64,000 nt of DNA from Epiperipatus broadwayi (Eukaryota; Onychophora; Udeonychophora; Euonychophora; Peripatidae). The notes under the pieces are model-generated. The model ran no database searches and was not told the DNA's origin. It saw only the letters and a list, made by a program, of their open reading frames with translations. The position numbers and the translations under genes were made by a program. The stretch is from NCBI GenBank assembly GCA_028023455.1, contig JAQFVV010006627.1:496001-560000 (forward strand), in the 5' to 3' direction. Each line of letters opens with the position of its first letter. Within the stretch, counting starts at the first letter, position 1. Of this stretch, positions 62,714 to 64,000 are shown piece by piece.

Positions 62714-62888
62714 TTGGGGAGGGGTTCCTGACAGAGATATTTTAAGTGCTGGCTCTGGCTAAGCATTTATCATAAAGCTTGTAGAGGAATTGGCAATCCT
62801 CACTGTTTATAACTTACAAGCTTAAGAGATAGGGTCATGTGATCTATGAATTGATCTATGACTTTTATTTTGACTATGTATACCTTAT

Positions 62889-63930
62889 CTAATTTTTTAT
62901 CCTTATTTTTAATTTTATTTTGTCCTTCAATTTTTCTTTTAATTAAATTTAAATTATATCTCTAAAAAAAATTTTCAATAATTTTATTAGGATATTCATT
63001 CAAATAACATTCCTTTTTTATTAAAACTAGTTCCTTGTTCAATAATAACTCATTAGAACATATTAACATTGCTCTCCTAATTCTATTTTTTATAGTATTA
63101 ATTTTACAATGCTTATCAATATCTGAATACCAATTTACAATTAGACCATGAAATGTTTTTTTTCTAAAAACCGAAGTATTAATATTAATTCTATTATTCC
63201 TTATAACCTTTTCAATTTTTACATCCATGTATTCAATTTTATTATCCAATTCTTCTTCCATAGTAAATTTTATATTTTCCTCAATATTATTAATGTATTT
63301 TAAAAAACTTTTAGCTTTTCTTTTGTTTCCTTTAAAAACCATGAAATAGTCATCTACATATCTAACAAAAAACACGGACTAAATTTAAATCTATAAAAAT
63401 TTTTTCAAAATTATTCATGTATACATCCGCCAAAAAACCACTTAAACTACTTCCCATACTTAATCCATTTATTTGCTCATAAAACCTATCTTTAAATTTA
63501 AAAATCAAATTTTTACAACAAATCAATAAAATTTCATATACCAAATAAGTATCAATTTTTAATTTTTATCACTAATGTATAATTCCAAAACATTATTTAT
63601 AGCTATATCTGGATCAATATTATTATACATATTAATAATATCTAATTTAATAAAATAAATATTTTTAAACTTAACAAATTTTAAAAATTCATTTAATTTT
63701 TCTATAAAATCCATTGAATTACATACCTTATTCTTTTTATTTTCTTTATTATATTTTTTAAAAATATTATTAAATATCATTTTGAAATATTTTATAAAAG
63801 TATCCCTACAACTAATAATCGGTCTTAAAGGTATCGTCTTTATGTACCTTCGGTATTCTTAATTGTTGACTCTAATGTCCATCCTTTTAAGCATAAACAT
63901 TTCTATTTTTTAATATATCTTTATTTTCCA
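62889..63930 (-). pseudogene. Penelope-like element, 5' part: reverse transcriptase
   Basis: Minus-strand pieces in order: IPKVHKDDT and LRPIISCRDTFIKYF (about 63870-63780, split by a frameshift); YFIKLDIINMYNNIDPDIAI (63559-63780, first catalytic Asp region); EQINGLSMGSSLSGFLADVY (63362-63544, RT motif 4); FFVRYVDDYFMVF (from 63375, catalytic Asp pair). A thumb region follows to a TAG at 62962-62964, then the in-frame linker to KVYI at the array. PKVHK, GLxMGSxLS and YVDD are standard PLE RT motifs. Frameshifts near 63370 and 63550 and near 63830 make it inactive. The element extends towards the right edge of the window, where its start is not identified. Confidence 0.85.
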
Positions 63931-64000
63931 TTTAGTAATAATCTTATTAATCATTATATTTATCTCATCTTTTATCTTTTTATTATCTTAAAATAATTCT
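63931..64000. other. Window edge, probably more Penelope sequence
   Basis: AT-rich and open to the right. The N-terminus of the PLE may lie here or beyond. Confidence 0.4.

Larger units (their letters stand above)
60570..62888. mobile_element. Retrozyme-like foldback array, locus 2, inside a Penelope element
   Basis: One full forward unit (60583-61017), a 23-bp stub of a second, then an inversion at 61040/61041 followed by about 4.2 reverse units. The mark cactg recurs at 61061, 61496, 61931, 62366 and 62801, exactly 435 bp apart. The 15-bp string ctatgtataccttat flanks both sides (60570-60584 and 62874-62888). Part of it overlaps the array ends, so the true target duplication is about 7-11 bp. 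Removing array plus one repeat restores the Penelope reading frame. Units are nearly identical, with a few single-base differences. No protein is encoded. The unit is rich in palindromes (agacatgtacatgtct, tctgaaa-a-tttcaga, gctaag-cacttagc). The forward unit and first reverse unit form a hairpin with arms of about 455 bp. Confidence 0.9.

Noticed and set aside
60583-62877. Classical Foldback or P-type DNA transposon with long TIRs
   Set aside because: The two ends are different phases of the unit rather than inverse copies of each other, and every unit carries a hammerhead; a retrozyme-like origin explains more.

Overview
The window looks like AT-rich nuclear DNA from an invertebrate animal, probably an arthropod. 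That is an inference from the transposon mix, not a species call. There is no bacterial gene organisation. Nearly all recognisable sequence is mobile-element debris. The only candidate for host coding sequence is one 213-bp exon at 55544-55756.

Layout. 0.8-2.8 kb: a decayed antisense RTE-type LINE. 5.7-7.9 kb: a 2.2-kb LTR ending TGTAAC...GTTACA inside an (AT)n tract. 8.3-9.1 kb: a less AT-rich island with an 18-bp minisatellite. 12.28-13.46 kb: first copy of an inverted array built from a ~432-bp unit. 16.9-18.4 kb: antisense 3' half of a second LINE family. 18.4-20.9 kb: a second copy of the 2.2-kb LTR, split by a 5'-truncated RTE. 21.6-27.2 kb: an LTR retrotransposon with a broken gag and no pol. 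28.4-30.2 kb: a TA-flanked inverted-repeat transposon with internal duplications. 30.7-32.5 kb: decayed Gypsy gag/protease/RT. 32.5-32.8 kb: hAT-like remnant. 33.2-33.7 kb: pogo/Tigger remnant. 38.9-42.0 kb: near-intact RTE LINE with one in-frame stop. 44.4-46.0 kb: ~340-bp tandem repeats and a Penelope-type GIY-YIG remnant. 50-55.4 kb: tandem duplications, two hairpin MITEs and a TIR element. 55.9-56.8 kb: decayed mariner. 59.8-64 kb: antisense Penelope-like element (PLE) split by the second copy of the inverted array.

The main discovery candidate is the inverted array (12283-13462 and 60570-62888). Its 435-bp unit carries a textbook type-I hammerhead ribozyme on one strand: core CTGAGGA, 4-bp stem II with a CAAA loop, GAAA, a very short stem III, and a GTC cleavage triplet. 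At the 60.6-kb locus five ribozymes are intact, and the four head-to-tail ones are exactly 435 bp apart. Both loci are flanked by short direct repeats and share the same end phases, so this behaves as a mobile, retrozyme-like element. It differs from a plain tandem array because forward and reverse units form a large foldback. The second copy sits inside a PLE coding region. PLEs are the elements proposed to mobilise animal retrozymes, and the host PLE has its own degenerate hammerhead-like motif near its 3' end.
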